Assembly (NCBI RefSeq): GCF_028281305.1
Contig: NZ_JANQKD010000096.1
Span: 87,696 to 151,695, forward strand
Direction of reading: 5' to 3'
DNA from: Pelagibius sp.
GTDB lineage: Bacteria > Pseudomonadota > Alphaproteobacteria > Kiloniellales > Kiloniellaceae
Length of the DNA: 64,000 nucleotides
Both the position numbers and the translations under genes were made by a program. Position 1 is the stretch's first letter. Every line of letters begins with the position of its first letter. Positions 28,305 to 37,191 of this stretch are shown piece after piece. Under the pieces are notes generated by a model that saw only the letters and a list, made by a program, of their open reading frames with translations, was not told where the DNA came from and ran no database searches.

Positions 28305-28414
28305 GCGTTTGCCTCTATGTCTAATGCTACATTTGGTACAGGGTACTATATGTCGTACGGCGACTTGATTTCAGCACAATATAGGGGGAGATTATGGCTG
28401 TCTAGGACCAGATA

Positions 28415-28433
28415 TGTGGAAAACTGTGGATTC
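28415..28433 (-). promoter_or_regulatory. paired DnaA-box-like sites and overlapping GANTC upstream of gcrA
   Basis: On the minus strand TTTTCCACA (28423-28415) fits the DnaA box pattern TTWTNCACA and GAATCCACA (28433-28425) matches TTATCCACA at seven of nine bases. They are one base apart. A CcrM site GATTC (28429-28433) overlaps the second, and another GANTC lies at 28451-28455. They sit 111-129 bp upstream of the gcrA start, in an AT-rich gap. Confidence 0.6.
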
Positions 28434-28469
28434 TTGTGGGTCTATGGCCGGAATCGGCGGCCAGAGCGC

Positions 28470-29084
28470 TTACTCGAAGCGGACCGCCTGCCAACGCTCC
28501 CCCGAACCACGGTTGTTGAACCCTTCGAAGCGGACAACCCAGCCCAATTCCGGCGCGAACCAGTTGCGCTGCTCGGCCCGCCAGTCGCTGCCGACCTGTT
28601 CCGACTGACGCAGCAGAACGAAGGTGTCGAATGTTCCGGCCGGAACCTCGACCCGCTCCGTACCCGCCACCGTGATGCGGTCGGTCCAGCTCTGTCCGCC
28701 CCAGTTGCGGGTGAATGAGACGGTCTTTCCCACTTCAAGAGGATAGAGAAGACCAAGAACGCCCCCGTCGGGCGCAACGCCGGCCGCCACACAATCGATG
28801 CAGACGTGCCCCCAGCTTGAGAAGGTTCTGCCTTCCCAGATCCAGCTCACGATCTTGCCGACGGTCCGGCCCACCACGCTCTCCACACGCTTTCCGGTGT
28901 CCATGTTTTCCCAAACCATCAGGGTTCCCTCCGGCAACGCCTTGAAAGGCGCCGGAGGGAGCGCAACGTCTTGGGCAGGAAGCGGAGAAACAAAACCTGC
29001 GAAGAACAAGATAAGCAGAGACGAAAGGCACGCCCGGACATAGCGGGCCCGGCCCTTCGATCCCCAACCACTGGCGGACGGCAA
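28470..29084 (-). CDS. exported hypothetical protein
   Basis: The 204-residue product has a signal peptide (hydrophobic ACLSSLLILFFAGF, cleavage near PAQ/D) and a mature beta-rich domain with many Trp and Gly residues and one Cys pair (VCIDC). I do not recognise the family with certainty. No in-frame ATG or GTG precedes the signal peptide; the TTG at 29084 has GGGGGAG 6 bases upstream and is the likely start. It is divergent from the DUF1800 gene. Confidence 0.75.
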   Translation of the reverse strand: MPSASGWGSKGRARYVRACLSSLLILFFAGFVSPLPAQDVALPPAPFKALPEGTLMVWENMDTGKRVESVVGRTVGKIVSWIWEGRTFSSWGHVCIDCVAAGVAPDGGVLGLLYPLEVGKTVSFTRNWGGQSWTDRITVAGTERVEVPAGTFDTFVLLRQSEQVGSDWRAEQRNWFAPELGWVVRFEGFNNRGSGERWQAVRFE

Positions 29085-29247
29085 AAACTACTCCCCCGAA
29101 AACAAACCTGCGGCCACGGCCCGATGAAGCTAGCCCAAGAGCAAGGGGGGACGAAAGCCTCGCAAAGGGCGTATAATGAGGATAACTCGCAAGTCCGGGC
29201 GATTTTTGCGCCCGCCCATGGGCGACAGGGGATTGCAGGGTTCCGGA

Positions 29248-30693
29248 ATGACGATGGTGCGTTCACAGGCCCGCTCTTTTTCCGCCGCACTGGCAGCACT
29301 GCTTGTGCTGGCTGCACTGCTTCCCGGCGCCGCTGCGGCATTAAGCCGGGAGGAGGCCCGGCATCTTCTCGCGCGCAGCGGTTTTGCCGCCGAGCCCGAG
29401 ACAATCGACGCCCTCCTACCCCTTTCGCGTAGCGCAGCGGTTGAACGCATCCTCGGCACGAGCTCGTCAGAGGCGACAACCGCACCACCCGGCTGGACGG
29501 CGGACTGGACACCGCCGCGCATGCCGGATCTGTCGCGGGAGGAGAAGCAGGCGCTGCGCAAGCTGATGCGCAAGCAGGCGTTGGAACTGAAAGCCTGGTG
29601 GCTTCAGGAAATGACGGTGACCGCCAGCCCTCTGACCGAGGTCATGACGCTGTTCTGGCACAACCACTTCACCTCCAGCCTGAAGAAGGTGAAGGCACCG
29701 GTTCTGATGTACCGCCAGAACCGGCTGCTGCGCCAGGAGGCGGTCGGAAACTTCGCCCGCCTGCTGCGGGCGGTGGCCCGCGACCCGGCGATGCTGATCT
29801 ACCTCGACGGCGCCCGCAGCCGCAAGAACGCCCCGAACGAAAACTTCGCGCGGGAACTCTTCGAGCTCTTCACCCTCGGCGAAGGCCACTATCAGGAAGC
29901 GGACCTGAAGGAGGCGGCGCGCGCTTTCACTGGGTGGAGCGTCGACCGCAAGGACGCCGGCTTCACCCTTCGCAAGCGCTGGCACGACGACGGTCGGAAG
30001 ACGGTGCTCGGCACGCAGGGTCCGCTGGACGGCGACGATGTGATCACCATCCTGCTGGAGCATCCGCGCACCGCCGTCTTTGTTGTCGAGAAGCTCTGGC
30101 GGCACTTCATCTCCGAACGGCCCGACCCGCAGGAGGTCGAGCGCCTCGCCGCCGTCTTTCGTGACAGCGGATACGAAATCAAGCCCCTGCTTGCGGCGCT
30201 TTTCACCAGCGAGTCCTTCTGGGCGCCCGAGAATCGCGGCCGCCTGATCAAGTCGCCCGTCGACTTTGTGGTCGGAACGGTCCGCCTCTTCGACCTCCCC
30301 GTCGAACGCTACGAGGACCTGGCGCGGCTCACCGGCCGCCTCGGCCAAAACCTTTTCGATCCGCCGAACGTCAAGGGCTGGCCGGGCGGGACGGCCTGGA
30401 TCACAGCGAGCAGCCTCGTGGACCGCCAGGATCTGCTGGAGCGGATCACCGGGGACAGCAAAGCCATCGCCGGGCCGGCCGCCATGCGGACCGCTGCAAA
30501 CACTGGAAAGGCACGGCGCGCCCGCCTGTTCGACAACTGGGTCGCGAGCCTGCCGGACCCCTGGCGTAGCGCCGGTGCAATGACGATGCTGCTGCTGCCG
30601 ATTGCGCCGGTCGATTCCGAAATCCTCGACCTTCACGCCAGCGGTGCGCAGGTGCGCCAGTTGCTCGGCGATCCGGCATATCATCTGAAATGA
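29248..30693 (+). CDS. DUF1800 domain-containing exported protein
   Basis: From the chosen ATG the protein is 481 residues with a signal peptide (cleavage near GAAA/L). The DUF1800 features are EARHLLARSGFAAEP, the VMTLFWHNHFTSS segment, NENFARELFELFTLGEGHY and a Trp-rich FTGW. The function of the family is unknown. An ATG at 29176 is also in frame, but a TATAAT at 29172-29177 suggests transcription begins just after it. The stop overlaps the DUF1501 start (ATGA), so the two are coupled, as in many genomes. Confidence 0.87.
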   Translation: MTMVRSQARSFSAALAALLVLAALLPGAAAALSREEARHLLARSGFAAEPETIDALLPLSRSAAVERILGTSSSEATTAPPGWTADWTPPRMPDLSREEKQALRKLMRKQALELKAWWLQEMTVTASPLTEVMTLFWHNHFTSSLKKVKAPVLMYRQNRLLRQEAVGNFARLLRAVARDPAMLIYLDGARSRKNAPNENFARELFELFTLGEGHYQEADLKEAARAFTGWSVDRKDAGFTLRKRWHDDGRKTVLGTQGPLDGDDVITILLEHPRTAVFVVEKLWRHFISERPDPQEVERLAAVFRDSGYEIKPLLAALFTSESFWAPENRGRLIKSPVDFVVGTVRLFDLPVERYEDLARLTGRLGQNLFDPPNVKGWPGGTAWITASSLVDRQDLLERITGDSKAIAGPAAMRTAANTGKARRARLFDNWVASLPDPWRSAGAMTMLLLPIAPVDSEILDLHASGAQVRQLLGDPAYHLK

Positions 30694-31904
30694 AGAGCCC
30701 CGACAGGAGAAGCCCAAGGCGGGCCGCCATTCCACGCCGCAGCCTGTTGAAGGGCGCCGCCGCCCTGGGACTGGGACTGCCGTTGCTGTCCGCTGTCAGG
30801 GCAGCCCCGGCCGCCGCGGACCCCGGGCTGGCAAAGACCCTCGTGCTTGTCGAACTGAGCGGCGGCAACGACGGACTGAACACGGTCGTGCCCTACACCG
30901 ACCCGGCCTACTACCAGACGCGCCCGAGGCTCGCCGTCGAGCGCGACCGCGTTCTGCACCTTGACGAAACCCTCGGGCTGCACCCGAACCTCAAACCCCT
31001 GATGCCTCACTGGCGGACCGGCGAACTTGCGGTGGTGCTGGGGCTCGGCTATCCACGGCCCAACCGTTCCCATTTCCGCTCCATCGAGATCTGGAACACG
31101 GCTTCCGAGAGCGAGCAGACGCTGCAGGATGGATGGCTGCATCGCGCCATCATCGAGGCCGGCGGCCTGCCACAGGGCCTGGGGCCCTTGGGCGTCGTGC
31201 TGGGTGGCCCGGTCGGACCGCTGGCCGGCGAAGCCTTGACGCCGGTAGTTCTGAAAGACAGCAAGCAGTTGCAGACCGCAACGCGTCTGCTGGACGGCCG
31301 CGACGCGCAGAGCGCCAATCCGGCGCTGGATCATATTCTCGCGGTCCGCCGCCAAGCCCGCGATGCGGCCGGCCGGCTGACGACCGCGCTGGAATCCGCA
31401 AAGCAGATCAAGTCGGATTTCCCGAAGTCGCCGCTGGGCCGGCAACTCCGCCTCGCCGCCGCTGTCATCGCGGCGCGCGCACCGGCAGCGGTCATCAAGG
31501 TGCAGCACAGCGGCTACGACACCCACGCCAATCAGGCCGCGCGCCATCCGCGTCTGCTGGCCGACCTCGGCGCCGGCCTCAGCGCTTTCGCCAAGGCGCT
31601 CAAAAAAGCAGGCGCCTGGGACCGCTGCCTTGTGGTGACCTATGCGGAGTTTGGCCGCCGGGTGGCGCAGAACGGCAGCGGCGGCACGGACCATGGCACG
31701 GCGGCCCCGCATTTCCTGCTCGGCGGCAGACTGCGTGGTGGGCTTTACGGACACCAACCCTCTGTCGGCGACCTGCAGGGCGGCGATCTGATCCACAGCC
31801 TGGACTTCCGCCAACTCTACGCCACCCTGGCACAGGGCTGGCTGGAGCTGCCGCCGGCCGTCAACACCTTCGGACGGCAGCGACCCCTGCCGGTGATCGC
31901 CTGA
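30690..31904 (+). CDS. DUF1501 domain-containing protein, Tat-exported
   Basis: The 404-residue protein has a twin-arginine signal (RRSLLKGAAALGLGLPLL) and a DUF1501 domain, a relative of the alkaline phosphatase/sulfatase fold. Typical segments are LVLVELSGGNDGLNTVVPY, LHPNLKPLMPHW, YDTHANQ and VVTYAEFGRRVAQNGSGGTDHGTA. Tat export implies folding with a cofactor or metal in the cytosol. The gene overlaps the DUF1800 gene by 4 bp. Such pairs are common in bacteria but their substrate or role is unknown. Confidence 0.9.
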   Translation: MKSPDRRSPRRAAIPRRSLLKGAAALGLGLPLLSAVRAAPAAADPGLAKTLVLVELSGGNDGLNTVVPYTDPAYYQTRPRLAVERDRVLHLDETLGLHPNLKPLMPHWRTGELAVVLGLGYPRPNRSHFRSIEIWNTASESEQTLQDGWLHRAIIEAGGLPQGLGPLGVVLGGPVGPLAGEALTPVVLKDSKQLQTATRLLDGRDAQSANPALDHILAVRRQARDAAGRLTTALESAKQIKSDFPKSPLGRQLRLAAAVIAARAPAAVIKVQHSGYDTHANQAARHPRLLADLGAGLSAFAKALKKAGAWDRCLVVTYAEFGRRVAQNGSGGTDHGTAAPHFLLGGRLRGGLYGHQPSVGDLQGGDLIHSLDFRQLYATLAQGWLELPPAVNTFGRQRPLPVIA

Positions 31905-32017
31905 CGCCAGACCGGCAAAAGGAGCCATTTCCTGCTGGCCGCACCCCTTCCAGTCTGATAGGAAGTCCGCCGGTCGCGGGCAGGGCTCGCGCCTGCACTC
32001 AGGCCTGGAAGTGATCA

Positions 32018-32575
32018 ATGACCGAAGCGCGTTTTACAGTTTCCGCGAAGGGTATCGCCGCCGGCGTCGCGGCGATGACCGCTATCGTCGCGCTGTCGAA
32101 CTATCTGGTCCAGTTTCCGATCAACGACTGGCTGACCTGGGGGGCTTTTTCCTATCCGGTCGCCTTCCTCATCACCGACCTGACCAACCGCAGCCTCGGG
32201 CCGCGCGCCGCGCGCCGCGTGATCTACGCAGGCTTCGCGCTGGCGGTGGTGCTGTCACTCTGGCTTGCCGATCCACGCATTGCGGTCGCTTCAGGGTCGG
32301 CCTTTCTGGTCGCCCAGCTGCTCGATGTCGCGGTTTTCAATCGGCTGCGCAGCGGCCTGTGGTGGCGGGCGCCGCTGGTGTCATCCCTGCTCGGCTCCGC
32401 GGTGGATACCGCGCTTTTCTGGTCGATCGCTTTTGCCGGCACCGGGCTGCCCTGGCAGACCTGGGCGCTCGGCGACTTCGGTGTGAAGATCGCCATGACG
32501 GCACTCATGCTGGTGCCGTTCCGCCTCCTGATGCCGGCCCTGCCGTCACTCTTCGATACGAAGAAGACCGCCTAG
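32018..32575 (+). CDS. queuosine precursor transporter / VUT family membrane protein (YhhQ-like)
   Basis: The 185-residue protein has five or six membrane segments and the YhhQ/VUT signature FPINDWLTWGAFSYPVAFLITDLTNR near residues 34-59, with GSAFLVAQLLDVAVFNRLR and a C-terminal GDFGVKIAMTALMLVPFR. YhhQ imports queuosine precursors (preQ0/preQ1) in E. coli. GGAAGTG precedes the ATG. No queuosine gene is adjacent, so the substrate is assigned only by family. Confidence 0.88.
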   Translation: MTEARFTVSAKGIAAGVAAMTAIVALSNYLVQFPINDWLTWGAFSYPVAFLITDLTNRSLGPRAARRVIYAGFALAVVLSLWLADPRIAVASGSAFLVAQLLDVAVFNRLRSGLWWRAPLVSSLLGSAVDTALFWSIAFAGTGLPWQTWALGDFGVKIAMTALMLVPFRLLMPALPSLFDTKKTA

Positions 32576-32594
32576 CCAACTTGGCAGAGGGGCG

Positions 32595-32906
32595 CTAGCA
32601 AACCCGGTTTTCGGGGTTCTCGCAGGGGTGGACTTCAAAGGCTTCGAAAGAGCCAGGGCGATAGGCATCGAAGGTGCGCTTGTCGATACAGTGCACCTTG
32701 GCAATGACGATGACCTCGCCGTTCACGTTGCGCTCGGCGACCTGGGAAAAGAAGGCGACCTCGCAGTCGTAGCTGACCAGCATCTGGTCCCGCAGGATCG
32801 GGCCCCATTCCTGCTCGGAGGTCTGACTGAGGGCCGGTGATGACGCCAGCGCGGCGGCCAAAGCGACAGACACAAGAACACGCGACCGGGTCGTCTTCCC
32901 TGGCAT
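32595..32906 (-). CDS. small exported hypothetical protein
   Basis: The 103-residue product has a signal peptide (MPGKTTRSRVLVSVALAAAL, cleavage near ALS/Q) and a mature domain with four Cys (SYDCEV, VHCID, HPCENP, RVC at the end) that could form two disulfides. I do not recognise a family. GAGGAG lies 8 bases before the ATG. It converges on the YhhQ-like gene 19 bp away. Confidence 0.78.
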   Translation of the reverse strand: MPGKTTRSRVLVSVALAAALASSPALSQTSEQEWGPILRDQMLVSYDCEVAFFSQVAERNVNGEVIVIAKVHCIDKRTFDAYRPGSFEAFEVHPCENPENRVC

Positions 32907-33044
32907 TGCGAATACTCCTCGAGCGATGCGACTTAACTCAGGAAGTTTCGCCGGTTCCCAGAAGCAAGGCCTTGATTTGGCTCAAACTGCGGTCGGCAGA
33001 CTGCCCTTCCCAGCCGCAGATCCAAAGGGCGCTGCGCCCAGCCG

Positions 33045-34424
33045 TCAGCCCGGGGCGACCCGACGACGCCGGCGCGGCGCAAAGCGGTAAAGGAGTGCAA
33101 GCAGGAAGCTGACACCGACTGCCAGGAGCGGTTGAACCAAAGGCATCAGCCAAGCCTCGCGGTCCAGCATGGCGGCGGCTGCATAGATCCATAGCACGGC
33201 GAACAGAACGACCGCCGGCAGGACGATCCAGATCCGGATCCGCAAGGCGGCAACCGCCACGGCAAGAGACAGAAGTGCGGCGACGACAATACCGAAAGGC
33301 GCAACAAGGCTGTTGATCGCTTCGCCGCGCAGCAGGTTGTTTACCGCCGTGGCAGCCACGACGACATCGGCCGTCCCGGGCGGCCCCTCGAGCGCCTCGA
33401 GGCTGCGCATTGCCGGCAACTGACAGCGGCCGGGGCTCAAAGCCCCACTGCTGCCGGCGTCGAGATAGCGCGCGGAGGTGAGATGCCGGCCCGCAGGCGC
33501 TTCCACGCGTCCCAGCAGAACGACCTTGCCTCGAAACCGTTCTTCAAAGAAGTCTCGCTCGCCCTGCCCGGCACAGGCATGCAGATCGGCAAAGGAGTAG
33601 ACCGGAATCCCACCGTTGCCGCTGTCGGGGTTCAGGATCATCGCATTGGCAGCGGAGCCCGGGACCGAGCGGTCGGCGAGGCGGATATCGCTGCCCGCCA
33701 CCAGTTCCGGCCGCTCGTTCAGCGCACGGGCGGCCAGTTCCAGCGGCAGCGATGGCTCCAGACGTGTGATGCCGCTTGGCGTCGGCAGTTCATGGTAGAG
33801 GGCAATCCGGCGCACGACCCCATCGCTGTCGGGCTGCAGCTCCGCAAGGCGGACGTGGCGATAGCCACCGACGGCGGCGATGTGCGCAGGCAAAGGCGAG
33901 AGGCGGTCCGGGCCCGGTGCCCGGCGGCCCAGCACCAGTTGGCTGGCCTGCCCGGCTTCACGCAGGAAGCCGGTGTAGACTGTGTCATAGCCCGGTGCCG
34001 CGGCTTCGCCGGAAGCCGTAAAGCCGTGATACTGAGCCATGACCGCGGCACCGCCTTCACGCACGGCGGCCATAACCTCTGCCACCTGGGGCGTCCACAG
34101 CTCGAAGGGCAGCCGGTCAAACGGCGGGCGCAGTTGCGTCTCGCGATCGACGCCGATGATAACCGTCGGTGATGCCTGGCGAAGATGGCGCTGCCCGTAG
34201 AGGGCATGCCTAAGGGCGAAGAGACCATCAAGGGCGGGGCCTTCCAGTGCCCGCACGGCGGGTTGCGCCACCAGCAGGGTCGCCAGGGCAGATATCGCAA
34301 GAGCTGAAAGTCCGTCAAACCACCGCATTGTCGTCAGCGATCCCGGTGTGAGCGCGCCGCCCCCTCTCCGCCAGAGCCGTGGGAAGCGCAGCGCGCGACG
34401 GCGTCCATCCACCAGCCCCACCAT
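33045..34424 (-). CDS. CHASE2 domain membrane protein without an output domain
   Basis: The 459-residue protein has an N-terminal membrane segment (near residue 38-55), a periplasmic CHASE2 sensor domain (about 60-350, with TVIIGVDRETQLRPP and FRGKVVLLGRV) and three closely spaced C-terminal membrane segments (about 375-450). CHASE2 is usually followed by a cyclase, kinase or GGDEF domain; here the chain stops about 10 residues after the last membrane segment. It may signal through a separate partner, or be a truncated receptor. Several Cys in the CHASE2 region (FADLHACAGQ, PGRCQLP) may form disulfides. ATG at 34424 or 34328 is possible. Confidence 0.85.
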   Translation of the reverse strand: MVGLVDGRRRALRFPRLWRRGGGALTPGSLTTMRWFDGLSALAISALATLLVAQPAVRALEGPALDGLFALRHALYGQRHLRQASPTVIIGVDRETQLRPPFDRLPFELWTPQVAEVMAAVREGGAAVMAQYHGFTASGEAAAPGYDTVYTGFLREAGQASQLVLGRRAPGPDRLSPLPAHIAAVGGYRHVRLAELQPDSDGVVRRIALYHELPTPSGITRLEPSLPLELAARALNERPELVAGSDIRLADRSVPGSAANAMILNPDSGNGGIPVYSFADLHACAGQGERDFFEERFRGKVVLLGRVEAPAGRHLTSARYLDAGSSGALSPGRCQLPAMRSLEALEGPPGTADVVVAATAVNNLLRGEAINSLVAPFGIVVAALLSLAVAVAALRIRIWIVLPAVVLFAVLWIYAAAAMLDREAWLMPLVQPLLAVGVSFLLALLYRFAPRRRRRVAPG

Positions 34425-34915
34425 CTGTCAGACACCCATCTAAATGCCTGAATGCAGATTACCGGGGCGTTAACGCGACGCCACAACGGCCGGCTGAAAC
34501 AAGGCGCCGCGATGGGGAATAAACCGCCAGACTGGGCGGTCTCTAAGTATGAAAGCACGGAACCTGTGACTTCCTTCCTTTCGCTGCCGGCAAACCAACG
34601 ACTGGCCAGCCGGTCATCTGACGGCGGCGCGATTAAAGCAGAGGATGGGGGCACGGGTGAAGGTGCCAAGTGAAATTGTATTGACCGAAACAGGCAACGT
34701 CGTGCCCGACGACTTTGGTGACGTTGAGAACTACGGGCGGTGCCCTTCCCTCACGGCCCGTATTGGCGGCCGGCGCAGCTCTCTCCCCATGGCGCCGGCC
34801 GCACCCCTCCCTCAACCACGCGTCAGCGGTGGCTGAGAACCAGGAGAACGACTGGGCAGCGTGCCAACAGAATTGTCCGCAACAGCAGCGGTCATTGCAC
34901 CCGGAGGATCCGACT
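34425..34915. other. intergenic region between CHASE2 gene and lipoprotein gene
   Basis: About 490 bp separate the divergent genes. Open frames of up to 63 codons occur but lack a ribosome site and coding character. A GGAAC at 34559 is followed by CGCT after 18 bases, only a poor match to an alphaproteobacterial stress promoter. I see no RNA gene or repeat. Confidence 0.4.
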
Positions 34916-35194
34916 ATGAAGAAGACGCTTCTTTCCACCAGTATTGTCGCGGCGGCTCTCGCCCTCTCGCTCGGCGCTTGCGACCAACAGCAGCAGTCCG
35001 AGAACGGCGGCGACGGCAGCAGCCAGCCTCTGCAGCAGGGCGCAGTGCCCGCCGATTCGGGATCCAGCAGCAGCACGGCTCTGCCTCCGACCACCACGCC
35101 GGAGTCGACCGTTCCGGAGGCCGGCGCCACGGCGCCGCAGCAGGACGACCTGCCGGCCCCCGCCGACGATCCCGCGTCGAGCAGCACGCAGTAG
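34916..35194 (+). CDS. small Ser/Pro/Gln-rich putative lipoprotein
   Basis: The 92-residue product has a lipoprotein signal: basic MKK, a hydrophobic stretch and the lipobox LGAC, giving a lipidated Cys near residue 23. The mature part is low-complexity and disordered (Gln, Ser, Pro, Ala and Thr with no Cys or aromatic core). GGAGGA lies just upstream of the ATG. No family is recognisable. It is 229 bp upstream of the ECF sigma gene and may belong to its regulon, which is a guess. Confidence 0.72.
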   Translation: MKKTLLSTSIVAAALALSLGACDQQQQSENGGDGSSQPLQQGAVPADSGSSSSTALPPTTTPESTVPEAGATAPQQDDLPAPADDPASSSTQ

Positions 35195-35423
35195 TTTCAT
35201 GTTCGCTGCGGGCAATCGCGGCCGCGTTACGGCCATCACCCGCAGCGCAGGCGGACTCCGGCGGCAGCAGGCCGCCGGGTTTGCCCGCCTTTGCGCCACA
35301 ATTCGCCATAAATCAGTCCCGTTAAGGTTCCAGGACAGCCAAAGCCGCGACGCCTACCTTCAAATCGATCGGGTTGGGGAGAGCCCTTCCCGAGAGAGCA
35401 CCATATCCAGGGAGGTACCAAGC

Positions 35424-35933
35424 GTGGCTGAAGCAGAAACCTCGGTCTTGGAGCATATCCCCGGTCTCAGACGATACGCACGCGCCTTGACGGGCGATCC
35501 GGCTGAAGCCGACGATCTCGTTCAGGAATGCCTCAGCCGGGCACTCGCCCGGCGCCAGAAGGGCTCCGAGATCCGCAACCTCAGAGCCTATCTCTTCGCC
35601 ATCCTGCACAATGCGCATGTGGACCGGCTGAACGAGAAGCAGCGCTGGAGCTACAATCTCACCGACGAGTTCCTCGAAAACCGTCTGTCCAGGCCGGCAT
35701 CGCAGACCGATCGACTGGCCTTGCGAGACCTTGCCGAAGCGCTCGAAAGACTTCCCGAGGAGCAGCGCCAGGCCGTCCTGCTGGTCGGCTATGAAGGCAT
35801 GAGCTACAAGGCCGCTGCCGCCGTCATGGAAGTGCCCATCGGCACCATCATGTCCCGTCTTTCGCGTGGTCGGGAGGCGCTCAGACGCCTTACCAGCGGG
35901 GCGCCGATGGCCAACCTAAGGAAGGTACAGTAG
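35424..35933 (+). CDS. ECF-type RNA polymerase sigma factor
   Basis: The 169-residue protein has region 2 (LRRYARALTGDPAEADDLVQECLSRAL, with the core-binding and -10 recognition helices) and region 4 (LERLPEEQRQAVLLVGYEGMSYKAAA... TIMSRLSRGREALRRL). The start is a GTG at 35424 with GGGAGG 7 bases upstream; the frame is open much further upstream without sigma similarity. It is followed after 5 bp by a membrane anti-sigma factor, so both are co-expressed and the sigma is probably held inactive until a signal arrives. Confidence 0.92.
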   Translation: MAEAETSVLEHIPGLRRYARALTGDPAEADDLVQECLSRALARRQKGSEIRNLRAYLFAILHNAHVDRLNEKQRWSYNLTDEFLENRLSRPASQTDRLALRDLAEALERLPEEQRQAVLLVGYEGMSYKAAAAVMEVPIGTIMSRLSRGREALRRLTSGAPMANLRKVQ

Positions 35934-35938
35934 GGCCA

Positions 35939-37060
35939 ATGTCCCCAACCGGCCGGGAACCGCCGCAGTGGCAGGAGCCGCCTTCCGGAAACGACAACAG
36001 CGTTTCCGAAGAAGACCTGCAGGCCTATGTCGACGGTCTGCTGCCGGCGGCCGATCGCGCGCGGATTGAGGCCTACCTGGCGCTGCGCGCCGACGAGAGC
36101 GAGCGCCTGGCCGCCTACCGCAAACAGAATATCGGTCTGCACGGCCTGTTCGATTCGAGCAACGACGGGTCTGGCAGCACGGACGATCTCGACCGTCTGC
36201 CGCCGCAGATGGCGATGCTGGCACAGCAACTCGACGGCAAGCTTCGGGCCGCAGCGCCAAGGCGCAGCTACAGCCGTCCGCTGCGCAGCCTGGCGGCCGC
36301 CCTTGCGGTCATGATCACCGCCGGCGGCGCCGGCTGGCTGACCTACGAGCAATTCTTCAGGCCGACCGACCCCCTGGTGGCCTTCACCCAACAGGCAGCC
36401 GAGGCTCACGCGCGTCTGGCGGAACGGCAGCTTGCCGGCAGCGAGAACGGCGGCCGCCAGGTGGTCACCTGGCTGTCGGAACAGCCCGAGGGCGCCCCCT
36501 TGCGTGTGCCTGACCTGGAGAGCCTTGGCTTCCAGCTTGTCGCGGAGCGGGTGACGCCCGGCGCCAATGGCCAGCGCGCGGCACAGTTGCTGTACCAGGA
36601 CGAGGATGGAGAGCGGATCTCGCTTTTCATGCGGGCCGGCCGCTCCAACGCCAACACCAGCTTCACCTTCACCCGCGAAGGCGAAGCGTCCCAGTTCTTC
36701 TGGCGCAGCGGAAGCTTCGCCTACAGCCTGATCGGCATGATGGAACAGAAGCGCCTTCTGGAAATTGCCGAGGTGATCAGCGAAGAACTGCAGAAGAATG
36801 CCGCGGATGCGGAGGCAGGCGCCAAAGCGCCCGGACCGGGCGAAGCCGTATCCGCAACCATCGCGCCGGCCATTACACCGGCCGACACAGTCGACGGCTC
36901 CGAAAGCGACTCCATGGTTCCCAAGCCGGCCGGAACGGCCGAGACCGGCCCCGTGATCGAGCCGCCGGCGGAAACGGCGCCGGCGAAGCCCGAACTGATG
37001 CCGCTTCCGCCCCTGCCGACCCCGCTGCCCGAAAGCGACAGCGTCCCCAAGGATACCTGA
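35939..37060 (+). CDS. transmembrane anti-sigma factor with Pro-rich periplasmic tail
   Basis: The 373-residue protein starts with a cytosolic anti-sigma-like region (SEEDLQAYVDGLLPAADRARIEAYLALR at residues 23-50), has a single membrane segment near residues 115-135 and a periplasmic part of about 235 residues. The HxxxCxxC zinc motif of ZAS domains is absent, which is usual in the alphaproteobacterial 'AYVDGxLP' type. Residues 300-373 are rich in Pro, Ala and Glu. It is 5 bp after the ECF sigma gene and should bind that sigma at the membrane. The periplasmic sensor part matches nothing I can name. Confidence 0.87.
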   Translation: MSPTGREPPQWQEPPSGNDNSVSEEDLQAYVDGLLPAADRARIEAYLALRADESERLAAYRKQNIGLHGLFDSSNDGSGSTDDLDRLPPQMAMLAQQLDGKLRAAAPRRSYSRPLRSLAAALAVMITAGGAGWLTYEQFFRPTDPLVAFTQQAAEAHARLAERQLAGSENGGRQVVTWLSEQPEGAPLRVPDLESLGFQLVAERVTPGANGQRAAQLLYQDEDGERISLFMRAGRSNANTSFTFTREGEASQFFWRSGSFAYSLIGMMEQKRLLEIAEVISEELQKNAADAEAGAKAPGPGEAVSATIAPAITPADTVDGSESDSMVPKPAGTAETGPVIEPPAETAPAKPELMPLPPLPTPLPESDSVPKDT

Positions 37061-37191
37061 GCCCGCCGGGCACCAGCTGAGCGAGCGCCGCTCCCGCGGT
37101 CGCCAGCCGCCGGCATAGATGCTAGCATCCGATTCGATTCTGTAGGGATGACTGGGCAGTCCCGACCGCTTGACCGTGAAAGGATGCTTGC

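Noticed and set aside
34559..34585. EcfG-type stress promoter (GGAAC-N-CGTT) before the lipoprotein gene
   Set aside because: Spacing is 18 bases instead of 16-17 and the second element is CGCT, so the match is too weak.
34645..34836. 63-codon frame in the gap before the lipoprotein gene
   Set aside because: It lacks a ribosome site, a recognisable domain and neighbours in a coupled arrangement.
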